Below, one piece after another: positions 37,631 through 47,330 of a DNA stretch of 64,000 bases. The translations under genes were made by a program, and so were the position numbers. This DNA comes from Ochrobactrum sp. RH2CCR150. GTDB taxonomy: Bacteria > Pseudomonadota > Alphaproteobacteria > Rhizobiales > Rhizobiaceae. The notes under the pieces were generated by a model that had not been told where the DNA came from, made no database searches, and saw only the letters and a program-made list of their open reading frames with translations. How positions within the stretch are numbered: the stretch's first letter is position 1; each line of letters begins with the position of its first letter. The stretch spans positions 496,001-560,000 of the forward strand of contig JACGXE010000002.1 of assembly GCA_014138095.1 (NCBI GenBank), read 5' to 3'.

Positions 37631-38554
37631 GTGGCCGGATTTCTGATCAAACGAATTTTGCAGGCGTTGTTCGTGCTTGTCGCGATGACGCTGCTTGTCG
37701 CTTTCGCGGTCCGCCTGACAGGCGATCCGGCATTGATGCTGACGCAAGGCGCTGGCAGCATCACCGAAGCCGATCTCGCACGCATCCGCGAAGGTCTCGG
37801 CCTCAACCAGCCGTTCTTCGTTCAATACTGGCAGTTCCTCAAAGGACTGTTCACCATGGATTTGGGCCGCAGTTTCCTTGGCGGTACGCCGGTTTCAACA
37901 CTTGTAGCAGGCGCTCTGCCCGCCACGCTGATGCTGGCCTTTGCCTCCCTGTTCGTATCCATCGTGATTTCCGTGCCACTTGGCATCAAGGCCGCCGTGT
38001 CGCGTGGAAAATGGGCAGATCAGCTCATCCGCATCTGTTCGCTGGTGGGTCTGTCCTTCCCGAACTTCTGGCTGGCGACCATGCTGGTTCTGCTGTTCGG
38101 CATCACGCTGCAATGGCTGCCGCCAAGCGGCATGAGCGGCATTGCAAGCTTCATCATGCCCGCGCTCACCATGGGCATCATCCTGACCGCTACCAATGTC
38201 CGCCTTGTGCGCACGGCGATGCTGGAAACGCTGCAATCGCAATATATCATGGTGGCGCGCGCCAAGGGTTTGAGCGAGAACAAGGTGCTCTACAAGCATG
38301 CGCTGCGAAATTGCGCCATTCCGCTGATTACCTATCTCGGCCTTCAGTTTGGCGGTCTTCTCGGCGGTATCGTCGTTGTGGAACGCGTGTTTAACTGGCC
38401 GGGCATGGGCACGCTGGCCTTCGACGCCGTTGCCGGGCGCGATTATCCTGTCCTGCAGGCCACCATCGCGATCCTTTCCATGCTGATCATCGGCGTCAAT
38501 CTTCTCGTGGACATCGCCTATGGCCTTGTCGATCCGCGTATCCGCACGGAGTAG
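37631..38554 (+). CDS. Peptide ABC transporter permease 1 (DppB-like)
   Basis: 307 residues from a GTG start set by CGGAGG 8 nt upstream. Six membrane segments. The N-terminus FLIKRILQALFVLVAMTLLVAF and the loop VRTAMLETLQSQYIMVARAKGLSE are DppB/OppB signatures. It forms the channel with permease 2, encoded 5 bp downstream. Confidence 0.92.
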   Translation: MAGFLIKRILQALFVLVAMTLLVAFAVRLTGDPALMLTQGAGSITEADLARIREGLGLNQPFFVQYWQFLKGLFTMDLGRSFLGGTPVSTLVAGALPATLMLAFASLFVSIVISVPLGIKAAVSRGKWADQLIRICSLVGLSFPNFWLATMLVLLFGITLQWLPPSGMSGIASFIMPALTMGIILTATNVRLVRTAMLETLQSQYIMVARAKGLSENKVLYKHALRNCAIPLITYLGLQFGGLLGGIVVVERVFNWPGMGTLAFDAVAGRDYPVLQATIAILSMLIIGVNLLVDIAYGLVDPRIRTE

Positions 38555-38559
38555 GACCC

Positions 38560-39414
38560 ATGACAACCAAAACCTCATCCGTTCTGTTTTCGCGTTTTGC
38601 GAGCCTCGAATTCATTGTCGGCGTCGTGCTGACCGGCTGTATTTGTCTGGCAGTAATTTTCTCTGGCTATCTGTTTCCGGGCGGCGCCAACAAGATTGAT
38701 CTCTTGGCGCGCCTGACGCCGCCATTCGTCAATCCCGCCCATGTTTTCGGCACCGATCCGCTGGGTCGTGACGTGCTGGCGCGGGTTATCACAGGCGGCA
38801 AGATTTCGCTGTTTGTCGGTTTCGTTTCGGTGATCGGCTCTGTGGTTATCGGCACCATCATGGGTCTCGTCGCCGGCTATTATCGCGGCTTCTGGGACAT
38901 GGCGCTGATGCGCTTTGTCGACGTTCAGCTGGCCATGCCGTTCATCCTGCTTGCCATCACGGTCATGGCCATTCTGGGCGGCGGATTGTTCAACACCATC
39001 ATTTTGCTGATCGTCTCGCAATGTGTGCAATATGCGCGACTGGTGCGCGGCTCGGTGTTGTCGCTGCGCGAGCGTGAGTTCATCCTGTCCGCTCGCGCCA
39101 TCGGTGTGAAGGATTGGCGCATCATCTTCCAGCATCTGCTGCCGAACCTGCTCGGTCCGGTCATCGTGCTGATGACGCTCAATGTGGCCAACAATATTTT
39201 GCTGGAATCGAGCCTGACCTTCCTCGGCCTCGGTGTTGATCCGACCATTCCAAGCTGGGGCGGCATGCTGGCCGACGGTCGCACCTATCTCCAGACCGCA
39301 TGGTGGGTGAGCATTTTCCCGGGCCTCGCCATTCTCTTCACCGTGCTTGGTCTCAATCTTCTTGGCGACTGGCTGCGTGACAGCCTCGACCCAACTGGCA
39401 GGACTTCCCGATGA
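38560..39414 (+). CDS. Peptide ABC transporter permease 2 (DppC-like)
   Basis: 284 residues with six membrane segments. FGTDPLGRDVLARVITGGKIS is the DppC hallmark; the ATPase-contact loop is REREFILSARAIGVKDWRIIFQHLLPN. The stop codon overlaps the peptidase start (ATGA), so the peptidase is likely translated together with the transporter. Confidence 0.92.
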   Translation: MTTKTSSVLFSRFASLEFIVGVVLTGCICLAVIFSGYLFPGGANKIDLLARLTPPFVNPAHVFGTDPLGRDVLARVITGGKISLFVGFVSVIGSVVIGTIMGLVAGYYRGFWDMALMRFVDVQLAMPFILLAITVMAILGGGLFNTIILLIVSQCVQYARLVRGSVLSLREREFILSARAIGVKDWRIIFQHLLPNLLGPVIVLMTLNVANNILLESSLTFLGLGVDPTIPSWGGMLADGRTYLQTAWWVSIFPGLAILFTVLGLNLLGDWLRDSLDPTGRTSR

Positions 39415-41156
39415 GAGTGCTTTTTGAGAAAACCTATCCGCGCACCGTTCATGCGCTCGTCGAACACTTTCTAAAACCGGAAATGCGCGGCGCGACGGTG
39501 GAAGCATGGCTGTTCGATGATCAGCCAAGCCGCTTTGCCGCCGAAACGAAGTTGCGTGAAGCAGGCGTCGAGGCACGGCTGCATTCGGCTTACAAGCCGC
39601 TCCTGCATTTCTTTCTGGAGGAAGTGGATGGCGCGGCTCTGAAGTCGGCGGTGATCCGCTATCCGCGTCATGAGGCCTGCGTACAGAACCGTTTCCTGCT
39701 CGAAACCTACCCCTTGTCGGCGCTTCTGCCAGAGGCGGAAGTTAATTTCGCAGCTTCGGGCAAAGACGATTTTCATTATGAAGTCGATCTGGTCTTCGCC
39801 GATGGCCATAGCCAAAGTCATCGCGTTTTCGCGCCCAACCGCGTGCATGTGGATTTCATCGGCGAAACGCTGGTCTCGCCAACCGGCTGGCTGACGGTCA
39901 CACAGGACGGCAAGACCGAAAGCGCGCGCTATGAGACATCCTATGAAAAGCTCTTTCACGACACGGTTTCGACCATCGCCGCCCATGACTGGAAGCGCGG
40001 CGAACCCTATTTCGATGAGCTGAACATCGCCGTCAGCCTGCCAATCACCGACCGCCGCCTGCCTTATGATGAGGAGACGCTGAGCCTCACCGAAGCCATG
40101 CACGAGGATATCTATTTCTCGTTGCTGGAAGTTTTTCAGAAAAAGTCGGGTCGCCCGGTTGGCGACCGTGGCTTGCAACCGGGCCAGATTGTACCGGAAG
40201 TCCGCTTCCGCGATGCCGAACCTTCCGTCAAAGTGGAAACACGACCGCTTTCCACCGATGATGCATTGACGGCAGAGCAAGTTCTGGAAACGGCGCAAGC
40301 GCCGCTTTCCGCCGATCAGATCCGCCGTGAAATCGCCAGACTGGGCGGCGAGCCATTTGAAGCGAAAACCCGTTCTGGAAGAACGGTGCGCGCGACGTAT
40401 CGCAACGGCAGCGATGCCGCGATGATGATCAGCGCCGGTCAGCATGCCAATGAGACGACGGGTGTTGTCGGGGCGTTGCGCGCAGCCAACCGGCTTGCGG
40501 CGCGCGAAGGCGCGCATTTCACAATCTCCCCGCAGGAAAACCCTGACGGATACGAGATACACAAACGGCTTTGCGCACTTCAGCCGCATCACATGCATCA
40601 CGCCGCGCGTTATACGGCGCTCGGTGACGATCTGGAATATCGCAGCGGTGAGGGGCTTTACGAAAAGGCCATTCGCGTCGAGGCGGAAAAGCGGACGGAC
40701 GCAAAACTACACGTCAACCTGCACGGTTATCCGTCGCATGAATGGACGCGCCCGCTCTCCGGCTATGTGCCGCGTTCCTTCGCCATGTGGACGCTGCCGA
40801 AGGGCTTTTTCCTGATCATCCGCCACCATGCCTCCTGGGAAAAGGAAGCGGAAGAACTGATCGACCGCGTAACGAAACATCTGGCCGCCATTGACGGCTT
40901 GGTTGCCTATAACAATGCCCAGATCAAGCTTTTCGAGCAACATGCAGGCGAAACGGGCTTCCGCATCATCAACGGCTTCCCGTGCCTTGTCGGCGTCGAT
41001 GATCGCCATACGGTACCGCTGACGCTCATCACCGAATATCCGGATGAGACGATCTATGGCAGCGCTTTTGTCAAAGGCCACACCGCGCAAATGGAAACGG
41101 TGCTGGCGTGTTACGATGCTTTGCAAGCCTTGTTGCCATCCACGCCGGTTGCTTGA
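39411..41156 (+). CDS. M14-type zinc metallopeptidase, putative
   Basis: 581 residues. Residues about 1-320 form an N-terminal region of unknown fold with beta-rich character. The C-terminal part is carboxypeptidase A-like: zinc ligands His345 and Glu348 (GQHANETTG, the HxxE motif), His438 (NLHGYPSHEW) and a candidate catalytic Glu542 (ITEYPDET). No signal peptide, so it should act in the cytoplasm on imported substrate. It is the last gene of the operon, coupled to permease 2. M14 members cleave C-terminal or gamma-glutamyl/amide bonds; the true substrate is unknown. Confidence 0.82.
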   Translation: MRVLFEKTYPRTVHALVEHFLKPEMRGATVEAWLFDDQPSRFAAETKLREAGVEARLHSAYKPLLHFFLEEVDGAALKSAVIRYPRHEACVQNRFLLETYPLSALLPEAEVNFAASGKDDFHYEVDLVFADGHSQSHRVFAPNRVHVDFIGETLVSPTGWLTVTQDGKTESARYETSYEKLFHDTVSTIAAHDWKRGEPYFDELNIAVSLPITDRRLPYDEETLSLTEAMHEDIYFSLLEVFQKKSGRPVGDRGLQPGQIVPEVRFRDAEPSVKVETRPLSTDDALTAEQVLETAQAPLSADQIRREIARLGGEPFEAKTRSGRTVRATYRNGSDAAMMISAGQHANETTGVVGALRAANRLAAREGAHFTISPQENPDGYEIHKRLCALQPHHMHHAARYTALGDDLEYRSGEGLYEKAIRVEAEKRTDAKLHVNLHGYPSHEWTRPLSGYVPRSFAMWTLPKGFFLIIRHHASWEKEAEELIDRVTKHLAAIDGLVAYNNAQIKLFEQHAGETGFRIINGFPCLVGVDDRHTVPLTLITEYPDETIYGSAFVKGHTAQMETVLACYDALQALLPSTPVA

Positions 41157-41187
41157 TCCTCCGGCCCGAAGAGCAAGTTTTATAAAG

Positions 41188-41218
41188 AAAAAGCGCCGCT
41201 TAGCGGCGCTTTTTCATT
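41188..41218. terminator. Bidirectional terminator between peptidase and aldehyde dehydrogenase genes
   Basis: Perfect 12-bp stem AAAAAGCGCCGC (41188-41199) / GCGGCGCTTTTT (41203-41214) with a TTA loop, T-runs on both strands between two converging genes. Confidence 0.93.
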
Positions 41219-41239
41219 TTTCACATTTGCTGGTAACGA

Positions 41240-42685
41240 TCAGCCGCTGATGAGCTTCACTTCCATGAAGTCCTCAAGACCCCACTTACCACCTTCGCGA
41301 CCATTGCCCGACTGCTTGTATCCGCCGAACGGGCTGCCCGGAGCGCGGGACGTGCCGTTGATCTGGATCATGCCGGCGCGAAGCTTGCGCGCAACGCGCT
41401 TGGCGCGTTCCGGGCTGCCGGTCTGGATATAGGCGGCCAGACCGTAAGGCGTGTCATTGGCGATGGCGATGGCTTCTTCTTCCGTTTCAAACGGGATCAT
41501 GGCCAGCACTGGTCCGAAGATTTCTTCGCGTGCGATGGTCATGTCGTTGTTTACGTCGGCGAAGACGGTCGGCTTGACGAAATCGCCTTCCGTGAAGCCG
41601 TCCGGACGGCCCGTGCCGCCAGCAACGAGGCGTGCGCCTTCGTCAATGCCTTTCTGGATGAGCTTCTGGACCTTCTCGAACTGGATCGACGAGGAAAGCG
41701 GCCCGATATGGTCGCCTTCTTCCGCAGGATCACCGACCTTGGTGCCTTCGGTCACCTTCTTTGCGAATTCGACGGCCTTGTCATAGACCGAGCGCTCAAC
41801 CAGCATGCGCGTCGGCGCATTACAGGACTGACCTGTGTTCTCGAAGCAATGGGCAAGGCTGCGCTGGATGGTCTTTTCCAGATCGCTGTCGGCAAAGACG
41901 ATGTTCGGCGACTTGCCGCCGAGTTCGAGCGACACGCGCTTGACGGTCGCTGCGGCAGCGCGGGAAACCGCCGTGCCTGCGCGCGTCGAGCCGGTGAAGG
42001 ACATCATGTCCACATCCGGGTGCTGCGACAGGGCTTCGCCAACCACCGGGCCTTCACCATTGACGAGGTTGAACACACCCTTTGGCAGACCGGCTGCATC
42101 GACAAATTCGGCGAACAGCATCGCCGACATCGGCGCGATTTCGGACGGCTTGAGCACAACCGTGCAGCCAACGGCAATCGCAGGGATAACCTTCAGCGCG
42201 ATCTGGTTCATCGGCCAGTTCCACGGGGTGATCAGGCCGCAAACGCCGATAGGTTCATGCACGATGGTCTGGTTTGGAAATTTCGGAGAAAGAATTTCTT
42301 CGAACTCGAAATTCTCGAAGGCAGCGACAAAAGCCTTGATGTGTGACACGCCAACGGCAGCCTGCGATTCACGCGCAAGCGTGATCGGCGCACCCATTTC
42401 GTGCGAAATGGCCTTGGCCATTTCATCCATGCGGGAATCGTAGATTTCAGCGATACGGCGGATATAGGCGATACGCTCTTTCGCCGGCGTTTCGGCCCAA
42501 GCCGGGAATGCCTTGCGCGCAGCAGCTACGGCGAGATCGATATCGGCAGCCGAACCGCCCGAGATCACCGCATAGGGCTTTTCATTGGCCGGATTGATGA
42601 CTTCGATGCTCTTGGCCTCGATTGGAGCCCGCCAGGCGCCGTCGATGTAAAAATCCGTTTTCTGAACCAGGTTCTTCTGAAGCAT
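41240..42685 (-). CDS. Aldehyde dehydrogenase (NAD(P)-dependent, ALDH family)
   Basis: 481 residues. Catalytic Cys288 in GQSCNAP, the ELGGKSP motif with the general-base glutamate, and the cofactor region TPWNWPMNQIALKV. C-terminal KQSGNGREGGKWGLEDFMEVK is usual. GGAGG precedes the ATG at 42685; longer in-frame starts would put this site inside the gene. It oxidises an aldehyde to the acid; which one is not known. It stands alone. Confidence 0.92.
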   Translation of the reverse strand: MLQKNLVQKTDFYIDGAWRAPIEAKSIEVINPANEKPYAVISGGSAADIDLAVAAARKAFPAWAETPAKERIAYIRRIAEIYDSRMDEMAKAISHEMGAPITLARESQAAVGVSHIKAFVAAFENFEFEEILSPKFPNQTIVHEPIGVCGLITPWNWPMNQIALKVIPAIAVGCTVVLKPSEIAPMSAMLFAEFVDAAGLPKGVFNLVNGEGPVVGEALSQHPDVDMMSFTGSTRAGTAVSRAAAATVKRVSLELGGKSPNIVFADSDLEKTIQRSLAHCFENTGQSCNAPTRMLVERSVYDKAVEFAKKVTEGTKVGDPAEEGDHIGPLSSSIQFEKVQKLIQKGIDEGARLVAGGTGRPDGFTEGDFVKPTVFADVNNDMTIAREEIFGPVLAMIPFETEEEAIAIANDTPYGLAAYIQTGSPERAKRVARKLRAGMIQINGTSRAPGSPFGGYKQSGNGREGGKWGLEDFMEVKLISG

Positions 42686-42829
42686 GGCGCTTTCCTCCGT
42701 CGTTTTTTGAATTCCCATATGTTGTTCTACAAGCCGATCCAAATCGAACCGGCATGCATTTGCGGGCAACCTTAATGCCCGGATATGGCAGCGTCAAAAC
42801 AGAAGGACGGATGGGATCATCAATTTTTC

Positions 42830-43234
42830 TTATTCATTATCGTAAGCTTCGACATCGATGCCGAGCGACACAAGGCCTTCCTCGATATAGTCGCCCAGAA
42901 GCGGCGTTCCGATCAGGTATTTTGCCTCGCGCCCGTTATGACGGTCGCTTGCCGTGGACAGGGCCTCGTCCCATTCCTCGGGCGAAAAATCGCCACGTCC
43001 AACCCACATCAAGGCAAGCAATTCGATGCGTTGGTCTTCATTCAGGGAGCGGATGGCGGCGAAAAGCTCTTTCCGGGTCGGATTGTCGAGCGAAGCATCG
43101 AGAATATCGACGTCTCTGTCGTCACCGGGATTGGACCCGGAATCTTCATCCACTGCAGGCACCTGCACGTCATATTCGCGCGCCTTCGCAATAATGAATT
43201 CCAGATTGTCCAGATTGTTCGTCAGCTCGACCAT
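42830..43234 (-). CDS. DUF3775 protein
   Basis: 134 residues, acidic, all soluble. The pattern ELLALMWVGRGDFSPEEWDEAL matches the DUF3775 family common in alphaproteobacteria, function unknown. GGAGG is well placed before the ATG. It follows kdpE on the same strand by 39 bp, and could be transcribed with the kdp genes, but nothing links it to potassium. Confidence 0.82.
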   Translation of the reverse strand: MVELTNNLDNLEFIIAKAREYDVQVPAVDEDSGSNPGDDRDVDILDASLDNPTRKELFAAIRSLNEDQRIELLALMWVGRGDFSPEEWDEALSTASDRHNGREAKYLIGTPLLGDYIEEGLVSLGIDVEAYDNE

Positions 43235-43273
43235 CGAATACCTCCGTTACCGGTTTTCTCAGCGTCTTTCTGA

Positions 43274-43972
43274 TTATAGGGCGTCCGCTTCGCGCAGGCG
43301 ATAGCCAACACCGGTTTCAGTGAGAATATATTGCGGCTGGTCGGGCAGGGCTTCGATCTTTTGGCGAAGCTGGCGCACATAAATGCGCAGATATTGTACA
43401 TCTGCCGCCGGACCCCAGACCTGATTGAGAATATATTGGTGGGTCAGGACCTTGCCCGCATGCTGCACCAGAAGGCGGAGAATGTCATATTCCTTGGGCG
43501 ACAGCTTGATGTCGTTGCCATCGACCTTGACGATGCGCCGCACCAGATCAACCGAAAGGCCGCCGCTCTGGAAAATCGGCTTTTCGCCTTGCTGTTGCAG
43601 CTTGTGACGGAGCGCAACGCGGATGCGAGCCGCAAGTTCGCGCATGCCGAAGGGCTTGGTCACATAATCATCAGCGCCGAGTTCCAGCGCCTTGACGATG
43701 CCGACCTCGTCGGTGCGGCTTGAAAGAATGAGGATGGGCAGGTTGCGCCCTTCCTGCCGCCATTGCAGCAAGAGCCGATGGCCGTCCATGTCCGGCAGAC
43801 CAAGGTCGAGCAGCACAAGGTCAGGGCTTTCAGCCTCGATCTTCTCCATCGCCTCAATGGCATTGGCGGCTTCAACGGTCGTGTAACCTTCGGTGGTCAG
43901 CCCGACCCGCAGGAGCTTGCGGATCGGCGGTTCGTCATCGACAATCAGCACTTTGACGCTTTGCGTATTCAT
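43274..43972 (-). CDS. kdpE: Response regulator KdpE
   Basis: 232 residues. Receiver domain with acidic pocket Asp12-Asp13 and phospho-acceptor Asp56 (LLDLGLP); OmpR-type winged helix at about 130-230 (LSPKEYDILRLLVQHAGKVLTHQYIL). It activates the kdp operon when phosphorylated by KdpD under low K+ or osmotic stress. It overlaps the kdpD stop by ATGA, so the two are co-translated. Confidence 0.96.
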   Translation of the reverse strand: MNTQSVKVLIVDDEPPIRKLLRVGLTTEGYTTVEAANAIEAMEKIEAESPDLVLLDLGLPDMDGHRLLLQWRQEGRNLPILILSSRTDEVGIVKALELGADDYVTKPFGMRELAARIRVALRHKLQQQGEKPIFQSGGLSVDLVRRIVKVDGNDIKLSPKEYDILRLLVQHAGKVLTHQYILNQVWGPAADVQYLRIYVRQLRQKIEALPDQPQYILTETGVGYRLREADAL

Positions 43973-46689
43973 TGCGTTGTTTCCGTTTCAGCGTCGCCAG
44001 ATGGTAGCGGCAGTGAGATGACGAAGACCGCGCCAGACCGATTATGGTCGTGGTCGCTGCGGTTGCGGGCGGAAATGGTGCCGCCCATCGCTTCGACAAA
44101 ACCGCGCGCGATGGACAGGCCGAGCCCCGTGCCTGCCTGCACGTGATCACCCTTGCGAACGCGATAGAAGCTGTCGAAAATCCGTTCCCGGTCATCGGCG
44201 GGAATGCCCGGCCCCTGATCGGCGATCTCCAGAACGAGCCGCGTGCCGCTGATATGCGCTTCAATAGCAATTTCAGAGGCTTCCGGCGCGTACTTCGCGG
44301 CATTGTCGAGAAGATTGAACAGAACCTGTTCAAACAGAACTGCATCCAGCCGCAGCATCGGCAGATCAGCGGGCACTGATACGCGAACCGCATGACGCGC
44401 AAGAATTTTTGCGGCGCGGTGCAAGGCAGCGCCGACGATATCGCCGACATAATGCGGAGAGAGGTTGGGCTCCATAGCCCCGGCTTCAATGCGGGTCATG
44501 TCGAGAAGATTGGCGATGAAGCGATTGAGGCGTTCCGACTGGTCCACGATGGTTTGATAGAGATCGGCCTGATCTTCAGCGGGCAAGGAACCATGATATT
44601 CGCGCAATGTGGTCGCGGCGCCCATGATGGCCGCCAGCGGGGTTTTCAGGTCGTGCGAGATCGAGGTCAGAAGCGCGGAGCGCAACTTGTCGGTTTCGGC
44701 AGCAAGCCTTGCGCGCTCGACGTCTTCCACCAGCTGCACGCGCTCGATGGCGATGGCGGCCTGATCGGCCAGCGCTTCGAACAGTCGTTGCTGTTCGGGC
44801 GTGAGGATCGGTCCCTGACGGTCATTATCGAGACCGATGACACCGACCGAAGTTCGTGCCGTGCGCAGCGGCAGGTAAAGACGGCGTGCGCCGGGCAGCG
44901 TATCGGCACCACGTCCAGCGGGCAGATTGTGCTCCCAAGCCCAATGGGCAGCGGCGATATCGGCATCGTCGAGTGTGTCATCCGGCGGATATCCGGCGCG
45001 CACTGCGATGCTCTCTCGCTCCGGCAGCAGGATAACCGCACGCACTTTCAGCATGGATGCGATCTGGAATGCCGTTGCCCAAAGCACATCGTCCAGCGAG
45101 CCGGTGCCCGCGAGCTTCTTGCTGAAAAGATAGAGATCCTCGGTCATTCGCGCGCGCTGACGTGCCGATGCCGCCTGACGCTGCACGCGGCTTGCCAGAT
45201 TGCTGGCCACAAAGCTGACAAGGAGGAAGAAGACGAGCGCCACCACGCTTTCCGGGTCCGCGATGGACAGCGTGTAAAGCGGCGGCAGAAAGAAGAAATT
45301 ATAGGCGAAGGCGCTGATGATGGAAACGAACAACGCAGGCCATAGACCAAGCGTAACCGCAACGCCGAGAACGCCGACGACGAAGACCAGCGCTATGCTG
45401 CGAACATCAAGAAACTGGTCGAGCAGCAGCCCGACGCCATTCGCGGCTGCGACGACTGCCGTGCCAATCGCATAGGGCAGAATTTGCAGGCTTGCCGATG
45501 GTGCGGCGGTCTTGACCTTGCGGGCGGTGCTGGCCGCCTCCTGATCTATACCTGCCGTGATGTGCACATCGATGGCGCCTGCACGGCGGATCAGGTCGTG
45601 CCCGACCGAGCCTTCGACAATTTCGCGCCAGCGCGGCTTGGCGGATTTTCCGGCGACCACCTGCGTGAAATTATGTGTGCTGGCATAGCGGATAATGTCT
45701 TCCGCTACCGACTGGCCGGGAATGATGATCGGTTCGCCGCCCAACTGTTCGGCAAGGCGCATGGTTGCCGACAGTCGGTCCTTTTCATCCTCCGACATAT
45801 TGGCAGAGCGCGGCGTTTCGATGTGAATGACCGCCCAGGGCGCGCGCAGCCGGTCGGCCAGACGGCGCGCATAGCGCACCAGCGATGCGCTGCGTGGCCG
45901 TTCATCAACGGCAACGAGAATACGGTCGCCCGCGGCCCACGGACCTTCGATGGCGTGGGCGCGCATATGGGTGAGAAGCTGTTCGTCTACCCGCTGCGCG
46001 GTGCGTCGCAGCGCCAGTTCGCGGAGCGCCGTCAGATTGCCGGGCGAAAAATAGTTGCGGATTGCACGTTTGGCCGTCTTGGGAAGATAGACCTTGCCAT
46101 CGTTGAGCCGCTTGATGAGATCGCTGGGCGTGAGGTCGATCAGCTCGATATCGTCGGCGCGGTCGATAATGCTATCCGGCACCGTTTCGCGAACGCGAAT
46201 GCGCGTGATCTGCGCCACCACATCGTTCAGGCTTTCGACATGCTGGATATTCAGCGTGGTGTAGACATCTATCCCCTGCGCGAGGATTTCCTCGACATCC
46301 TGATAGCGCTTGGGGTGACGGCTGCCCGGCGCATTGCTATGGGCAAGTTCATCCACCAGAACCAGCTGCGGACGGCGTGCCAGCACGGCGTCGATGTCCA
46401 TCTCTTCCAGTTCGTGGCCATGATAGGCAACAAGGGCGCGGGGGATGACTTCCAGCCCGTCCACCAAGGCTTCAGTGTCACGACGGCCGTGGGTTTCGAC
46501 CACGCCGATCACCATATCGACGCCATCGGCCTCGCGCGCTCTGCCGGACATCAGCATTTCATAGGTTTTGCCGACACCGGGTGCCGCGCCCAGAAAAATC
46601 TTGAGGCGCCCACGCGTTTCGCGCTCCGCCTGTTCGAGCAGGGCATCGGGAGAGGGCCGTGTGTTGTCAGCGCGAATGACGTCCGACAT
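43969..46689 (-). CDS. kdpD: Sensor histidine kinase KdpD
   Basis: 906 residues. N-terminal KdpD domain with Walker-like GAAPGVGKTYEML, a universal stress protein domain (about 250-370), four membrane segments around 405-500, a GAF domain, then HisKA with phospho-accepting His679 (SHDLKTPL) and HATPase with NLLDNAAKYAP and GTGLGLSIA. It senses K+ and ionic strength and controls KdpE phosphorylation. ATG at 46689; the codon before it is TTG. All expected domains are present, so it should be functional. It follows kdpC by 56 bp. Confidence 0.96.
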   Translation of the reverse strand: MSDVIRADNTRPSPDALLEQAERETRGRLKIFLGAAPGVGKTYEMLMSGRAREADGVDMVIGVVETHGRRDTEALVDGLEVIPRALVAYHGHELEEMDIDAVLARRPQLVLVDELAHSNAPGSRHPKRYQDVEEILAQGIDVYTTLNIQHVESLNDVVAQITRIRVRETVPDSIIDRADDIELIDLTPSDLIKRLNDGKVYLPKTAKRAIRNYFSPGNLTALRELALRRTAQRVDEQLLTHMRAHAIEGPWAAGDRILVAVDERPRSASLVRYARRLADRLRAPWAVIHIETPRSANMSEDEKDRLSATMRLAEQLGGEPIIIPGQSVAEDIIRYASTHNFTQVVAGKSAKPRWREIVEGSVGHDLIRRAGAIDVHITAGIDQEAASTARKVKTAAPSASLQILPYAIGTAVVAAANGVGLLLDQFLDVRSIALVFVVGVLGVAVTLGLWPALFVSIISAFAYNFFFLPPLYTLSIADPESVVALVFFLLVSFVASNLASRVQRQAASARQRARMTEDLYLFSKKLAGTGSLDDVLWATAFQIASMLKVRAVILLPERESIAVRAGYPPDDTLDDADIAAAHWAWEHNLPAGRGADTLPGARRLYLPLRTARTSVGVIGLDNDRQGPILTPEQQRLFEALADQAAIAIERVQLVEDVERARLAAETDKLRSALLTSISHDLKTPLAAIMGAATTLREYHGSLPAEDQADLYQTIVDQSERLNRFIANLLDMTRIEAGAMEPNLSPHYVGDIVGAALHRAAKILARHAVRVSVPADLPMLRLDAVLFEQVLFNLLDNAAKYAPEASEIAIEAHISGTRLVLEIADQGPGIPADDRERIFDSFYRVRKGDHVQAGTGLGLSIARGFVEAMGGTISARNRSDHDHNRSGAVFVISLPLPSGDAETETTQ

Positions 46690-46745
46690 CAATGATAATG
46701 CTCCTGCGAAGCGGGCGGCATCGTTTGCGCCGCCCGTATTCTACT

Positions 46746-47318
46746 TTATTTAGCTGCGGTTCTGTCCAGAACAAGATTGAGTTTCAGGACGTTGACCACA
46801 GGTTCACCGAGAAATCCGAGCTCACGGTCTTCCACCTGCTGCTCGACAATGCCGCGCAACGTGGCTTCGCTGATGCCTCGTGCTTTGGCGACACGGGGTA
46901 TCTGATAAAGGGCGGCGTCCGGCGAAATATGCGGGTCGAGGCCGCTGGCCGAGGTGGTCACGAGGTCGATAGGGATCGCGGTGTCAGGCGTTGTCTGTTT
47001 CAAAGTTTCCGCCTCGGTCTTGATCCGTTCGATCAAAGCGGGATTGGTGGGGCCGAGATTGGAGCCGCCCGAGCTGGATGCATCGTAGCCATCCTTGCCT
47101 GCGCCGGATGGGCGACCGTGGAAATAACGGTCGCCGGCAAAATTCTGGCCGATTAGTTCAGAACCGATGACCGTTCCATCCTTCTCGATCAGGCTGCCAT
47201 TGGCCTGTTGCGGAAAGATTGCCTGGGCAATGCCGGTCATGCCGAGCGGATAGATGAACCCGGTGATCACGGTAAGCGCGACGATCATGACCAATGCGGG
47301 GCGAAGTTGCTTCAACAT
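46746..47318 (-). CDS. kdpC: Potassium-transporting ATPase subunit KdpC
   Basis: 190 residues with one N-terminal membrane helix ([22 protein letters not shown]) and a periplasmic domain containing GSELIGQNF and [10 protein letters not shown]. KdpC stabilises the KdpA-KdpB complex and helps ATP binding. Twelve base pairs separate it from kdpB, as usual. Confidence 0.96.
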   Translation of the reverse strand: MLKQLRPALVMIVALTVITGFIYPLGMTGIAQAIFPQQANGSLIEKDGTVIGSELIGQNFAGDRYFHGRPSGAGKDGYDASSSGGSNLGPTNPALIERIKTEAETLKQTTPDTAIPIDLVTTSASGLDPHISPDAALYQIPRVAKARGISEATLRGIVEQQVEDRELGFLGEPVVNVLKLNLVLDRTAAK

Positions 47319-47330
47319 GGGTGAAAATCC

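Noticed and set aside
35947..37806. 619-codon minus-strand frame opposite the peptide-binding protein gene
   Set aside because: Shadow frame crossing two real genes; no domain pattern and no start signal.
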